A stretch of 64,000 nt of DNA from Actinomycetospora straminea (GTDB lineage: Bacteria; Actinomycetota; Actinomycetes; Mycobacteriales; Pseudonocardiaceae). Positions 46,978 through 55,146 of this stretch are shown here, one piece after another; the first letter of the stretch is position 1, and every line of letters starts with the position of its first letter. The stretch is from assembly GCF_028737255.1 (NCBI RefSeq), contig NZ_JAQZAN010000019.1:1-64000 (forward strand), written 5' to 3'. Below the pieces are notes generated by a model that was not told where the DNA came from, searched no databases, and saw only the letters and a list, made by a program, of their open reading frames with translations. Both the position numbers and the translations under genes were made by a program.

Positions 46978-47100
46978 GGTGTCCGGGCCGGGCGTCATGT
47001 GCCCCCGGGTCTCATATCGAAAGGCCTCCAGGGACGATCGTTCGGCTGAAGCCCTGTTGTGCCACGCGCCGCGAGGCGGCCATCGCCCGGTCCGGACACC
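46978..47100 (+). ncRNA. Candidate structured RNA closed by a 17-bp helix
   Basis: GGTGTCCGGGCCGGGCG at 46978-46994 pairs with CGCCCGGTCCGGACACC at 47084-47100 (16 Watson-Crick pairs and one G-U), enclosing 89 nt with smaller hairpins, for example CAGGG/CCCTG and GCCGC-GAG-GCGGC. A strong hairpin follows at 47107-47146. No match to tRNA, SRP, RNase P, tmRNA or a riboswitch that I know by sight. Strand is uncertain because helix and hairpin are symmetric; the plus strand is chosen because an intergenic hairpin follows. Confidence 0.4.
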
Positions 47101-47106
47101 TGGCCC

Positions 47107-47146
47107 ACGACGGCCCCGCACCCCGAACCGGGTGCGGGGCCGTCGT
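47107..47146. terminator. Strong 17-bp hairpin, probably bidirectional terminator
   Basis: ACGACGGCCCCGCACCC, loop CGAACC, GGGTGCGGGGCCGTCGT: perfect arms. Lies 21 bases past the DUF4190 stop on the minus strand and 7 bases after the candidate RNA on the plus strand. No T-run on either side. Confidence 0.7.
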
Positions 47147-47167
47147 CGTCGGACCGTCAGTGCTCGG

Positions 47168-47722
47168 TCACTCCGGCTCGCCGGGCTGCTGCCCGCCCGG
47201 GAGCTGCTGGCCGAACTGCTGGCCGCACTGCTCCGCGGCCTGCTGCACCGCCGCCGGGTTCGGCTGGTTGGAGGCGTTCGCGAGGCAGTCCTGGAACTGC
47301 TGGATCGACTGCCCGCCGCCAAAGTTGAGGAACGCGAAGCCGAGGAAGAACAGGGCGACGCTGAGGATGATGTTGACGATCAGGCTCAGGATGCCCAGCA
47401 CGAGGCCGGTCGTGGCCATGCCCTTGTTGTTCGCCTCGAGGCGCTTCGCCCGCCCGCGGCCGACGACGCCGAGGATGATGGCGACGATGCCGAGGATCCC
47501 GCCGACGACCGGCAGCCACCAGCACGTCAGCAGCGCCAGGATGCCGAAGACCAGCGCCGCGATGCCCATGCCGTTGCGCGGCTTGGGCGGCATGGTCGGC
47601 TGGCCCCAGGCGGGCGCCGTGCCGCCCTGACCGGCGTAGCCCGGCTCGCCGGGCGGCTGCTGGCCATAACCAGGCTGCTGCCCGTATCCCTGCTGGCCGT
47701 AGCCGTCGCCCGGAGTACTCAC
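47168..47722 (-). CDS. DUF4190-type membrane protein
   Basis: 184 residues from GTG 47722 (GAGAGGA upstream). N-terminal 50 residues are GYGQQ-rich repeats (YGQQGYGQQPGYGQQPPG), then two paired helices separated by VGRGRAKRLEANNKGMATTGLVLG, the DUF4190 hallmark, and a Gln/Cys-containing tail (QFQDCLANAS, AAEQCGQQFGQQ). Function unknown; the Tyr/Gln-rich low-complexity head is typical of actinobacterial homologues. Confidence 0.87.
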   Translation of the reverse strand: MSTPGDGYGQQGYGQQPGYGQQPPGEPGYAGQGGTAPAWGQPTMPPKPRNGMGIAALVFGILALLTCWWLPVVGGILGIVAIILGVVGRGRAKRLEANNKGMATTGLVLGILSLIVNIILSVALFFLGFAFLNFGGGQSIQQFQDCLANASNQPNPAAVQQAAEQCGQQFGQQLPGGQQPGEPE

Positions 47723-47816
47723 GTCGAACGTCCTCTCGCCCTCGGTCCGGCCCGTCGCCGGGGCGGCCATCGTGCCACCGGTACCCGTTCAGCACGGAGT
47801 CCACCGAACGGCGCGT

Positions 47817-47865
47817 CCGAGCGGGTGGCTTTCCTGACGTCCAGTGACAGCGTGGACGCCAGGCT
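47817..47865 (-). repeat. 49-bp terminator-like repeat, copy 2
   Basis: On the minus strand begins AGCCTGGCGTCCACGCTGTC and contains CTGGCGTCCA paired with TGGACGTCAG. Lies 44 bases past the stop of the acyl-CoA oxidase-like gene, in the same orientation relative to its upstream gene as copy 1. Confidence 0.8.
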
Positions 47866-47909
47866 GAGACACCCCGTGCCGCAGCCGCCCCCCGGGCCCG
47901 CCTCGTGGG

Positions 47910-49907
47910 TCAGGCGAGGGAGGCGGCGTGGGCGCGGGCCTCGTCCTGGCGGCGCTGCTCGGCGCCGGTGGCGATGGGCGCGCCGATCCAGACCTCCGGG
48001 ATCCCGAACGCGTCGACGAGCGCGCGGGCGTGGGGCCGCAGCTCCAGGCAGAGGCGGTTGACCTCGGCCGTGATCGCCTTGGACCGCGCCGCCGAGATGC
48101 GCCCGTGCTCGAGGAACCAGCCCTTGTCCTCCTCGATGAGCGACAGCGCGTAGAGGTCGCAGACCTTCTCCAGCAGCGCCCGCGCCGAGGGGTCGACGCA
48201 CGCGTCGGTCGCGCGCACGAAGGCGTCGAGGACGAGTCCGTCGAGGTGGGCCCGCGCGGCGCGCAGGAGGTGGTCCTGCGCGTTGTTGAAGATCGCGAAC
48301 TGGCGCTCGGCGGAGATGCCCTTGTCGCGCGCCGGTCGCAGCCGGCGCACCAGCCCGTCGAGCGTGTGCTCCTCGCGGTCGTCGAGGAGCTTGACCTGCC
48401 ACGACCGCTCGCGCACGTCGTCCTCGCCGCCGGGGCCCACGGCGCGCAGGCGCTCGGCGAGCTGGCGCAACGAGGTGCGCTCGGCGACGGTGTCGAGGAC
48501 CTGGTCGGCGACGAAGCGCACGGTGCCCAGCGTGTCGAGGTGCCCGAAGTCGTCGGCGTAGCCCGAGATCAGGCCCTTGGCGACGAGCTGGAGCAGGACC
48601 GTGTTGTCGCCCTCGAACGTCGTGAACACGTCGGTGTCGGCGCGCAGCTGGCCCAGCCGGTTCTCCGACAGATAGCCCTGCCCGCCGCACGCCTCGCGGC
48701 AGGCCTGGATGGTCGCCGTGGCGTGCCAGGTGGTCAGCGCCTTGGTGCCCGCGGCGCGGGACTCGAGCTCGCGCTGGCGCTTCTCGTCGACGTCGCCGCC
48801 GGCCTCCCGCGTCGTCTGGACGTCGTGGAGCATCTCGACGAGCTCGTTCTGCGCGAACCGCAGCGCGTAGGTGCGCGCGAGCCCGGGCAGCAGCTTGCGC
48901 TGGTGGGCGAGGTAGTCGAGGACGGTGATCTCCTCGTCGCCACCGGGCGCCGCGAACTGGCGGCGCGCCTCGCCGTAGCGCACGGCGATCGTCTGGGCCA
49001 GCGACGCCGCGCCCACCGCGCTGCCCGAGACGCTGACCCGCCCGCGCACGAGAGCGCCGAGCATCGTGAAGAAGCGGCGGTTCTCGCTCTCGATCGAGCT
49101 CGAGTACGTCCCGTCCTCGGCCACCGAGCCGTGGCGGTCGAGGAGGTTCTCGCGCGGGACGCGGACGCCGTGGAAGGCCAGGCGCCCGTTGTCGACGCCG
49201 TTGAGGCCCTCCTTGTGGCCGTCGTCGGTGATCTCGACGCCGGGCAGGACGGTGCCGTCCTCGTCGCGCAGCGGCACCAGGACGGCGTGCACCCCGTGGC
49301 GCTCGCCACCGGACCAGAGCTGCACGAACACCGCCGCCATCCGCCCGTCGCGCGCGGCGTTGCCGATGTAGTCCTTGCGCGCCGACTCGGTCGGGGTGTC
49401 GATCACGAACTCCCGGGTGTCCGGGTCGTACGTCGCGGTCGTGTGCACCGACTGGACGTCGGAGCCGTGGCCGGTCTCGGTCATCGCGAAGCAGCCCGGC
49501 AGCGTGAGGTCCATGACCGCCGGCAGCCAGCGCGCGTGCTGCTCGGAGTTGCCCAGCGCCTGGATCGCCCCGCCGAACAGGCCCCACTGCACCCCGCTCT
49601 TGACCTGCAGCGACAGGTCGGCGAACGCGAGCATCTCGAAGGAGACCACCGAGCCGCCGATGTCGCCGCGCCCGCCCACGGCGGTCGGGAAGCCGTGCAC
49701 CGCGTGCCCGTCGGCCGCGAGGCGCCCGAGCATGTCCCAGATGGCGGCGCGGTAGGTCTCGACGTCGGTGCCCGGGTCGACGCGCAGCTCGGCGAAGTCC
49801 TCGCGGGACCGGATCTCGTCGCGCAGGGTGTGCCAGCGGCCGTCGAGGGTGCGCTGCACGGCGGCCACGGTGGCCGGGGTGACGTCGTCGGTGGACGGAC
49901 GGCTCAC
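47910..49907 (-). CDS. Acyl-CoA oxidase/dehydrogenase-like flavoprotein
   Basis: 665 residues, the length of acyl-CoA oxidases rather than dehydrogenases. GCFAMTETGHGSDVQSVHTTATYD is the FAD/substrate loop, SIESENRRFFTMLGALVRGRVSV and IQACREACGGQGYLSENRLGQLRADTDVFTTFEGDNTVLLQ contain the CGGxG and FEGDN motifs with the catalytic Glu of ACOX. The C-terminal 180 residues are the extra helical domain. GTG 49907 has GGAGG upstream. Introduces the double bond for the TetR-controlled beta-oxidation genes next door. Confidence 0.93.
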   Translation of the reverse strand: MSRPSTDDVTPATVAAVQRTLDGRWHTLRDEIRSREDFAELRVDPGTDVETYRAAIWDMLGRLAADGHAVHGFPTAVGGRGDIGGSVVSFEMLAFADLSLQVKSGVQWGLFGGAIQALGNSEQHARWLPAVMDLTLPGCFAMTETGHGSDVQSVHTTATYDPDTREFVIDTPTESARKDYIGNAARDGRMAAVFVQLWSGGERHGVHAVLVPLRDEDGTVLPGVEITDDGHKEGLNGVDNGRLAFHGVRVPRENLLDRHGSVAEDGTYSSSIESENRRFFTMLGALVRGRVSVSGSAVGAASLAQTIAVRYGEARRQFAAPGGDEEITVLDYLAHQRKLLPGLARTYALRFAQNELVEMLHDVQTTREAGGDVDEKRQRELESRAAGTKALTTWHATATIQACREACGGQGYLSENRLGQLRADTDVFTTFEGDNTVLLQLVAKGLISGYADDFGHLDTLGTVRFVADQVLDTVAERTSLRQLAERLRAVGPGGEDDVRERSWQVKLLDDREEHTLDGLVRRLRPARDKGISAERQFAIFNNAQDHLLRAARAHLDGLVLDAFVRATDACVDPSARALLEKVCDLYALSLIEEDKGWFLEHGRISAARSKAITAEVNRLCLELRPHARALVDAFGIPEVWIGAPIATGAEQRRQDEARAHAASLA

Positions 49908-50016
49908 GGATGCCTCCGGGAGAGGGAATCGGTGCTCCACCCCGGTCGCGTGACCGGTGGAGCAGAGCGGGGAGAGCACTGAGGGGAGAGCACTGCGGTG
50001 AACGGGTGATGCCCCG

Positions 50017-50757
50017 TCAGGACGCGGACGACGCCGCGGCGGGCGTCACGGTGCGGGAGAGACCCGACCAGGCGAGGTCCGCGAGCTGGCCCGCGAGGGC
50101 CTCGCGCTCCAGGTCCGGCCGGGCGGCGAGCCACTGGTCGCCGGCCGCGCGGACCATGCCGACCAGGGCGTGGCCCCACGTCTGCGCCGGCGCGGTGTCG
50201 CGGTTCTGCCGGCGCAGCTCGGTCGAGATGATCTCCGCGATGTGGTCGCCGATGACCGTGCAGAGGTCGCTGACCGGGTCCTCGCCCTCGGGGCGGTCGA
50301 GCTTGGGCGGGCGCATGACGTAGCGGTAGACCTCGGGATCGGCCTCGATCAGTCCGAGGTAGGCGTCGATGCCGGACACCAGCGTCCGGCGGGGGTCTTC
50401 GCTGGCGTCGCGCATCGCGCTCTGCAGCTGCCCGACGAGCACGGCCGCCACCCAGTCGCACACCGCCAGGTAGAGGTCGTTCTTGTCGGTGAAGTGGCGG
50501 TACACCACGGTCTTGCTGGTGCGCGCCTGGGCCGCGACCTGGCTCATGCCGACGTCGGCGCCGTGCGCCCGGATGGCCACGATCGTGGCTGCGGTGAGCT
50601 CCTGGCGCCGGGCGCGGCGATGCTCGTCCCAGCGGCTGGACCGCCGGTCCCGGCGGGGACGGGAGCCATCGCGGTGGGCCTCGCGCTCGCCGTCGCGACC
50701 GCCGCCGGCGCCGGTGGCCCGGCCGGCGTCGACGTGATGCGGGGAACGACGGCTCAC
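50017..50757 (-). CDS. TetR-family regulator
   Basis: 246 residues. After a basic leader of about 55 residues, the helix-turn-helix is LTAATIVAIRAHGADVGMSQVAAQARTSKTVVYRHFTDKNDLYLAV. The C-terminal ligand domain is unclassified. Divergent from the thiolase-fabG4-htdX operon and convergent in direction with the acyl-CoA oxidase gene, so probably a fatty-acyl-CoA-responsive repressor; a good inverted repeat fills the divergent promoter. GTG 50757; internal starts are possible because of the long leader. Confidence 0.92.
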   Translation of the reverse strand: MSRRSPHHVDAGRATGAGGGRDGEREAHRDGSRPRRDRRSSRWDEHRRARRQELTAATIVAIRAHGADVGMSQVAAQARTSKTVVYRHFTDKNDLYLAVCDWVAAVLVGQLQSAMRDASEDPRRTLVSGIDAYLGLIEADPEVYRYVMRPPKLDRPEGEDPVSDLCTVIGDHIAEIISTELRRQNRDTAPAQTWGHALVGMVRAAGDQWLAARPDLEREALAGQLADLAWSGLSRTVTPAAASSAS

Positions 50758-50789
50758 GTTACCGACGGTACCTGATACTTTCGGGTAAC
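50758..50789. promoter_or_regulatory. Candidate TetR operator in divergent promoter
   Basis: GTTACCGA at one end and TCGGGTAAC at the other form an inverted repeat around GGTACC and TGATACTT. It abuts the regulator's start codon and precedes the thiolase operon by 100 bp. Binding is inferred. Confidence 0.55.
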
Positions 50790-50889
50790 TCCGGCGGGAA
50801 CGGCGCGCGTCACCAGAACCGTGACCGCCCAGCGGACCCCGCCCGCGACCGACACGCCCGCGACCGACAGCCCGACTCCGGGAGGAATC

Positions 50890-52203
50890 GTGCCCTCCGC
50901 TCCATCGTCCCGTCCCTCGCTGCCGCGCCGCGCCGCGATCGTCGGCGCCAACCGCATCCCGTTCGCGCGGTCGAACGGCGCGTACGCGCGGGCCTCCAAC
51001 CAGGACATGCTCACCGCCGCCCTCGACGGCCTCGTCGCCCGCTTCGGCATGGCCGGCGAGCAGGTCGGCGAGGTCGTGTCCGGCGCGGTGCTCAAGAAGA
51101 GCAGCGACTTCAACCTCACCCGCGAGGCCGTGCTCGGTAGCCGGCTCGCCGCGTCGACCCCGACCTACGACGTCCAGCAGGCCTGCGGCACGAGCCTGCA
51201 GACGACGCTGCTGATCGCCAACAAGATCGCGCTCGGGCAGATCGAGAGCGGCGTCGCCGCGGGGGTCGACACCACCAGCGACGCGCCGATCGAGGTCAAC
51301 GAGGGCCTGCGCAGCGTCCTGCTGGCCGCGAACCGCGCGAAGTCCACCGCGGGCATCGTCAAGGCGCTCGCGGGCCTGCGCCCGGGGCAGATCGTCCCCG
51401 AGATCCCGGCCAACCGGGAGCCGCGCACCGGCATGTCGATGGGCGAGCACGCCGCCCAGACCGCTGCCGCCTGGGGCATCACCCGTCAGGCGCAGGACGA
51501 GATCGCCGCGGCCAGCCACCAGCACCTCGCGCAGGCCTACGACCGCGGGTTCTTCGACGACCTCATGACGCCGTACCTCGGGCTGACCAAGGACAACAAC
51601 CTGCGGCCCGACTCCACGGTCGAGGGGCTCGCGAAGCTCAAGCCGGTGTTCAAGCCGGCCGGCTACCCCGACACCGAGGCCACGATGACCGCGGCCAACT
51701 CCACGCCGCTGACCGACGGCGCGGCCACCGTGCTGCTGGCCAGCGACGAGTGGGCCGCCGAGCGCGGGCTGCCGGTGCTGGCGCACTTCGTCGACGCCGA
51801 GACCGCCGCGGTCGACTACGTCCACGGCGACGAGGGCCTGCTCATGGCCCCGGCCTACGCGGTGCCGCGCCTGCTCGAGCGCAACGGTCTGACGCTGCAG
51901 GACTTCGACTTCTACGAGTTCCACGAGGCGTTCGCCTCGACGATCCTCGCGACCTTCGCCGCATGGGAGGACCCGATCTTCTGCAAGGAGAAGCTCGGGT
52001 ACGACGAACCGCTGGGCTCGTTCGACAGGTCGAAGCTCAACGTCGTCGGGTCGTCGCTGGCCACGGGCCACCCGTTCGCCGCCACCGGCGCCCGCATCGT
52101 CCCCACCCTGGCCAAGCTGCTGCACGAGAAGGGTTCGGGCCGCGGCCTGATCTCGATCTGCGCGGCCGGTGGTCAGGGCGTCGTCGCGATCCTGGAGGCC
52201 TGA
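50890..52203 (+). CDS. Acetyl-CoA acyltransferase (FadA2/FadI-like thiolase)
   Basis: 437 residues, GTG 50890 with CGGGAGGAATC upstream. Catalytic Cys in VQQACGTSLQT, EFHEAFASTIL, His in GHPFAATGARI, and Cys in CAAGGQG. The sequence RRAAIVGANRIPFARSNGAYA and the presence of the helical insert resemble Rv0243 (FadA2) and FadI. It is followed 4 bp later by the fabG4-like gene, as in M. tuberculosis. Last step of beta-oxidation, or the reverse condensation. Confidence 0.94.
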   Translation: MPSAPSSRPSLPRRAAIVGANRIPFARSNGAYARASNQDMLTAALDGLVARFGMAGEQVGEVVSGAVLKKSSDFNLTREAVLGSRLAASTPTYDVQQACGTSLQTTLLIANKIALGQIESGVAAGVDTTSDAPIEVNEGLRSVLLAANRAKSTAGIVKALAGLRPGQIVPEIPANREPRTGMSMGEHAAQTAAAWGITRQAQDEIAAASHQHLAQAYDRGFFDDLMTPYLGLTKDNNLRPDSTVEGLAKLKPVFKPAGYPDTEATMTAANSTPLTDGAATVLLASDEWAAERGLPVLAHFVDAETAAVDYVHGDEGLLMAPAYAVPRLLERNGLTLQDFDFYEFHEAFASTILATFAAWEDPIFCKEKLGYDEPLGSFDRSKLNVVGSSLATGHPFAATGARIVPTLAKLLHEKGSGRGLISICAAGGQGVVAILEA

Positions 52204-52207
52204 GCCC

Positions 52208-53584
52208 GTGAGCAACGACTGGTACTCCGACTTCGTCAACTCCGGCGTCGGCCGGACCATCGCCGGCCAGGTCGGGCTGCCCCCGGTGCCGCGGCTGCGG
52301 CGCTGGGAGCCGGGTCAGCCGCTGCTGTCCGGCCCGGCGCTGCTGGGCACGGCGACCGCGGACGGCCGCGTCGCCAAGGTCGTGCGCTCGCTGCTGACCG
52401 ACCTGGGCATCGAGGTCCACGACGACCCGCACGCGCCCGTCGGCGGCGGCAGCTCGACGTCGAAGGTCGCCGCCGGGATCGTCGACGCGACCGGCCTGTC
52501 GTCGCCGGCCGACCTCGCCGAGATCCAGGGCTTCCTCACCCCGGTCATGCGCCGGATCGGGCCGTCGGGGCGGATCCTCGTCATCGGCGACGTGCCGGCC
52601 GAGGCCACCTCGCCGGCGGTGCGGGCCGCGCGCCGTGCTCTCGAGGGCCTCGTGCGCTCCGCGGGCAAGGAGGCGCGCTACGGGGCGACGGTCAACCTCG
52701 TGCACGTCGCAGAAGACACTGTCGGGGCCGACCTCGAGTCGACGCTGCGCTTCTTCCTGTCGTCGCGCTCGGCGTTCGTCCACGGCCAGCGCCTCGACGT
52801 CGGCACGGTGCCCGGCTTCGCGGGCTCGAGCCAGGGCGTGGACTGGGACAAGCCGCTCGCCGGCCGCACCGCCGTCGTCACCGGGGCCGCCCGGGGCATC
52901 GGCGCGACCGTGGCGAAGACCCTGCGCCGCGACGGCGCGACCGTGATCTGCGTGGACGTCCCGTCCGCCGGCGACGCGCTCGCGCGCACCGCCAACGACG
53001 TCGGCGGCAGCGCGCTGCAGCTCGACATCACCGCCGACCACGCGCCGGCGACCCTGCTCGACCACGCGGGGCGGCACGGCGGGCTCGACGTCGTCGTGCA
53101 CAACGCGGGCATCACCCGCGACAAGCTGCTCGCCAACCAGGACCGGGACCGCTGGAACTCGGTCATCGACGTCAACCTCAACGCGCAGCTCGCGATCAAC
53201 GACGCGCTGATGGCGTCCGACGTCTTCCACCGCGGCGGGCGCATCGTCACCGTCTCGTCGATGGCGGGCATCGCCGGCAACCGCGGGCAGACCGCCTACG
53301 GCGCGTCGAAGGCGGGCGTCATCGGGATGGTCGACGCGACCGCCCCGCTGCTGGTCGAGAAGGACGCGACGATCAACGCCGTCGCGCCCGGGTTCATCGA
53401 GACCGCGATGACCGCCGCCATGCCCGTCGGCACCCGCGAGGCCGGGCGGCGGCTGTCGTCGATGACCCAGGGCGGGCTGCCGGTCGACGTCGCCGAGACG
53501 ATCGCGTGGTTCGCCCAGGCCGCGTCGTACGCGGTCAACGGGCAGGTGCTGCGCGTCGACGGCCAGAACTACCTGGGGGCGTGA
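52208..53584 (+). CDS. 3-oxoacyl-reductase FabG4-like (HMwFabG)
   Basis: 458 residues, the double-Rossmann high-molecular-weight FabG type: an N-terminal flavodoxin-like half without cofactor motif (about 1-205) and a C-terminal SDR half with TGAARGIGATVAKTL, HNAGITRDKLL, SSMAGIAGNRGQTAYGASKAG (Ser, Tyr-x3-Lys) and APGFIETAMTAAMP. In M. tuberculosis FabG4 (Rv0242c) is NADH-dependent and acts on CoA esters. Starts 4 bp after the thiolase stop; its TGA overlaps the ATG of htdX by one base. Confidence 0.95.
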   Translation: MSNDWYSDFVNSGVGRTIAGQVGLPPVPRLRRWEPGQPLLSGPALLGTATADGRVAKVVRSLLTDLGIEVHDDPHAPVGGGSSTSKVAAGIVDATGLSSPADLAEIQGFLTPVMRRIGPSGRILVIGDVPAEATSPAVRAARRALEGLVRSAGKEARYGATVNLVHVAEDTVGADLESTLRFFLSSRSAFVHGQRLDVGTVPGFAGSSQGVDWDKPLAGRTAVVTGAARGIGATVAKTLRRDGATVICVDVPSAGDALARTANDVGGSALQLDITADHAPATLLDHAGRHGGLDVVVHNAGITRDKLLANQDRDRWNSVIDVNLNAQLAINDALMASDVFHRGGRIVTVSSMAGIAGNRGQTAYGASKAGVIGMVDATAPLLVEKDATINAVAPGFIETAMTAAMPVGTREAGRRLSSMTQGGLPVDVAETIAWFAQAASYAVNGQVLRVDGQNYLGA

Positions 53585-54480
53585 TGACGGCGCAGCCCTC
53601 CCCCGCGGCTCCGCACGCGCCGGTCGAGACCCTGGACAGCCCGCCGACCCTCGGCGTGCTCTACGGGCGGGCGCTGCTCACGGCGCGGTCGGGCGGCTCG
53701 GCGCTGCCCGACCGCCGCCTGGAGCTGGTGAACGTGCGGATCGACGGCTCCCTCGTCGCGGACTACGACCACGTCTGCGGGTTCTCCGTCGGCGGCGACG
53801 TGCCGCCGACCTACCCGCACATGCTGGCGTTCCCGCTGCAGATGCGGCTGATGACCGACCGCGAGTTCCCCCTGCCCGCGCCGGGCATGGTGCACCTGCG
53901 CAACATCATCGCGCAGGTGCGCCCGCCGGTGGTCGGCGAGCCGCTGCGCGTGACCGTGCACGCCGACCGGCTGGCCGCGCACCCCAAGGGCGCCCAGGTC
54001 GACCTCGTCACGACGGTGGCCGACGAGGACGGCACGACGATCTGGGACTCGCGCAGCACCTACTTCGTGCGCGGCGCCCCGGCCCCCGCCGGCGCCGACG
54101 ACGCGCCCGCGGCCCCGCCCGAGCCCGACCCGCACGTCGGGCGCCTCCCGCACGCGATCTGGACGGTCCCGGGCGACATCGGTCGCCGCTACGCCGCGGT
54201 GTCGGGCGACGTGAACCCGATCCACGTCAACGGCCTCGCCGCCAAGGCGTTCGGGATGCCGGGCACGATCGCGCACGGGATGTGGACCAAGGCCCGGGCG
54301 CTCGCGGCGCTCGCCGGGCGCTACGGGCCGGCGTTCACCGTCGACGTGGTGTTCAAGGCGCCGGTGCGCGCGCCGTCGAAGGCCTACTTCCACACCGCGG
54401 CCGTCGACGGCGGCTGGGACGCGAAGCTCGTGAGTCCCAAGGGCCGCGACCACCTGCTCCTGACGCTGCGCGAGGGCTGA
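53584..54480 (+). CDS. HtdX-like MaoC dehydratase (double hot-dog)
   Basis: 298 residues. N-terminal hot-dog without catalytic residues, C-terminal MaoC motif YAAVSGDVNPIHVNGLAAKAFGMPGTIAHGMW with Asp, Asn and His. Matches Rv0241c (HtdX), a 3-hydroxyacyl dehydratase/enoyl-CoA hydratase. Third gene of the thiolase-reductase-hydratase operon, translation coupled by TGATG. Two tandem palindromic repeats follow its stop. Confidence 0.93.
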   Translation: MTAQPSPAAPHAPVETLDSPPTLGVLYGRALLTARSGGSALPDRRLELVNVRIDGSLVADYDHVCGFSVGGDVPPTYPHMLAFPLQMRLMTDREFPLPAPGMVHLRNIIAQVRPPVVGEPLRVTVHADRLAAHPKGAQVDLVTTVADEDGTTIWDSRSTYFVRGAPAPAGADDAPAAPPEPDPHVGRLPHAIWTVPGDIGRRYAAVSGDVNPIHVNGLAAKAFGMPGTIAHGMWTKARALAALAGRYGPAFTVDVVFKAPVRAPSKAYFHTAAVDGGWDAKLVSPKGRDHLLLTLREG

Positions 54481-54507
54481 GCGGGCGGCGTGGGGGCAGC
54501 GTGGGGG

Positions 54508-54560
54508 GCAGCGAACGCGCTGTTCGCTGCCTCTACGCGCGCGAAATCCCCGCTCGCGGC
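54508..54560 (+). repeat. TAGA double-hairpin repeat, copy 3
   Basis: Hairpin GCAGCGAACGCGCTGTTCGCTGC at 54508-54530, spacer CTCTACGCGCG, degenerate second hairpin. 27 bases past the htdX stop. Confidence 0.85.
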
Positions 54561-54592
54561 GCCGACGACGGGCTGAGCGCGCGGCGTGGGTG

Positions 54593-54643
54593 CCGCGAAC
54601 GCGCTGTTCGCTGCCTCTACGCGCGCGAACTCCCCGTTCGCGC
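54593..54643 (+). repeat. TAGA double-hairpin repeat, copy 4
   Basis: Tandem to copy 3. First hairpin around CGCGAACGCGCTGTTCGC, spacer CTCTACGCG, second hairpin CGCGAAC-TCCCC-GTTCGCG at 54624-54642 perfect. Precedes the HxlR gene. Confidence 0.85.
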
Positions 54644-54657
54644 GGCGCCGGGCAGGG

Positions 54658-54678
54658 CTTGCGTCATGCAAGTACGCT
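54658..54678 (+). promoter_or_regulatory. Leaderless promoter and operator of the HxlR gene
   Basis: Inverted repeat CTTGC-GTCAT-GCAAG at 54658-54672 runs into a -10-like TACGCT (54673-54678) placed exactly 6 bases before the GTG. This fits a leaderless transcript and autoregulation by the encoded wHTH protein. Confidence 0.55.
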
Positions 54679-54684
54679 GATCGC

Positions 54685-55140
54685 GTGCTGGGGAAGACCT
54701 ACGACCGCGAGGTGTGCTCGGCCGCGCGGGCGCTCGAGCTCGTCGGCGAGCGCTGGAGCCTGCTGATCGTGCGCAACGCCCTGTTCGCGGGCGCGCGGCG
54801 CTTCGGTGACTTCCGCTCGCTCGGCATCGCGACGAACGTGCTGACCACGCGTCTCGAGGGCTTCGTCGCGGCCGGGATCATGGAGCGCGACGGCGACGAG
54901 TACCTGCTCACTGCGCAGGGCCGCGAGCTCGCGGCCGTCGTCGTCGCGCTCACCGCGTGGGGCGACCGGTACCTCGCCCCCGACGGCCCACCGATCCTCT
55001 ACACGCACGCGACCTGCGGGAACGCGGTCGAGCAGCACCTCGTCTGCGCCAGCTGCGGCGACGTGCACGACGCGCGCGAGGTCGTCGCCCGGCCGGGCCC
55101 GGGGATGCCGGCGGAGATCGCGGCGCGCATGACGCCCTGA
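54685..55140 (+). CDS. HxlR-family winged-helix regulator
   Basis: 151 residues from GTG 54685. CSAARALELVGERWSLLIVRNALFAGARRFGDFRSLGIATNVLTTRLEGFVAAGIMER is the HxlR helix-turn-helix with its N-terminal Cys (near residue 9), which in several relatives senses redox or aldehydes. The C-terminal extension contains a CGN...CASCG arrangement (THATCGNAVEQHLVCASCGD) that could bind zinc. Bracketed by inverted copies of the double-hairpin repeat. The neighbouring zinc alcohol dehydrogenase is a plausible target. Confidence 0.92.
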   Translation: MLGKTYDREVCSAARALELVGERWSLLIVRNALFAGARRFGDFRSLGIATNVLTTRLEGFVAAGIMERDGDEYLLTAQGRELAAVVVALTAWGDRYLAPDGPPILYTHATCGNAVEQHLVCASCGDVHDAREVVARPGPGMPAEIAARMTP

Positions 55141-55146
55141 CGGCGC

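Larger units (their letters stand above)
46814..47167. other. 354-bp intergenic region
   Basis: Holds, in order, a 49-bp terminator-like repeat, a possible promoter stretch, a 123-nt segment closed by a long-range helix (candidate RNA) and a strong hairpin that abuts the stop of the DUF4190 gene. I see no convincing protein-coding frame. Confidence 0.8.

Noticed and set aside
46978-47100. SRP RNA, 6S, 6C RNA or tRNA
   Set aside because: Lacks the GGAAG-type SRP tetraloop region, tRNA T-loop and the paired C-runs of 6C RNA; kept only as an unassigned structured RNA.
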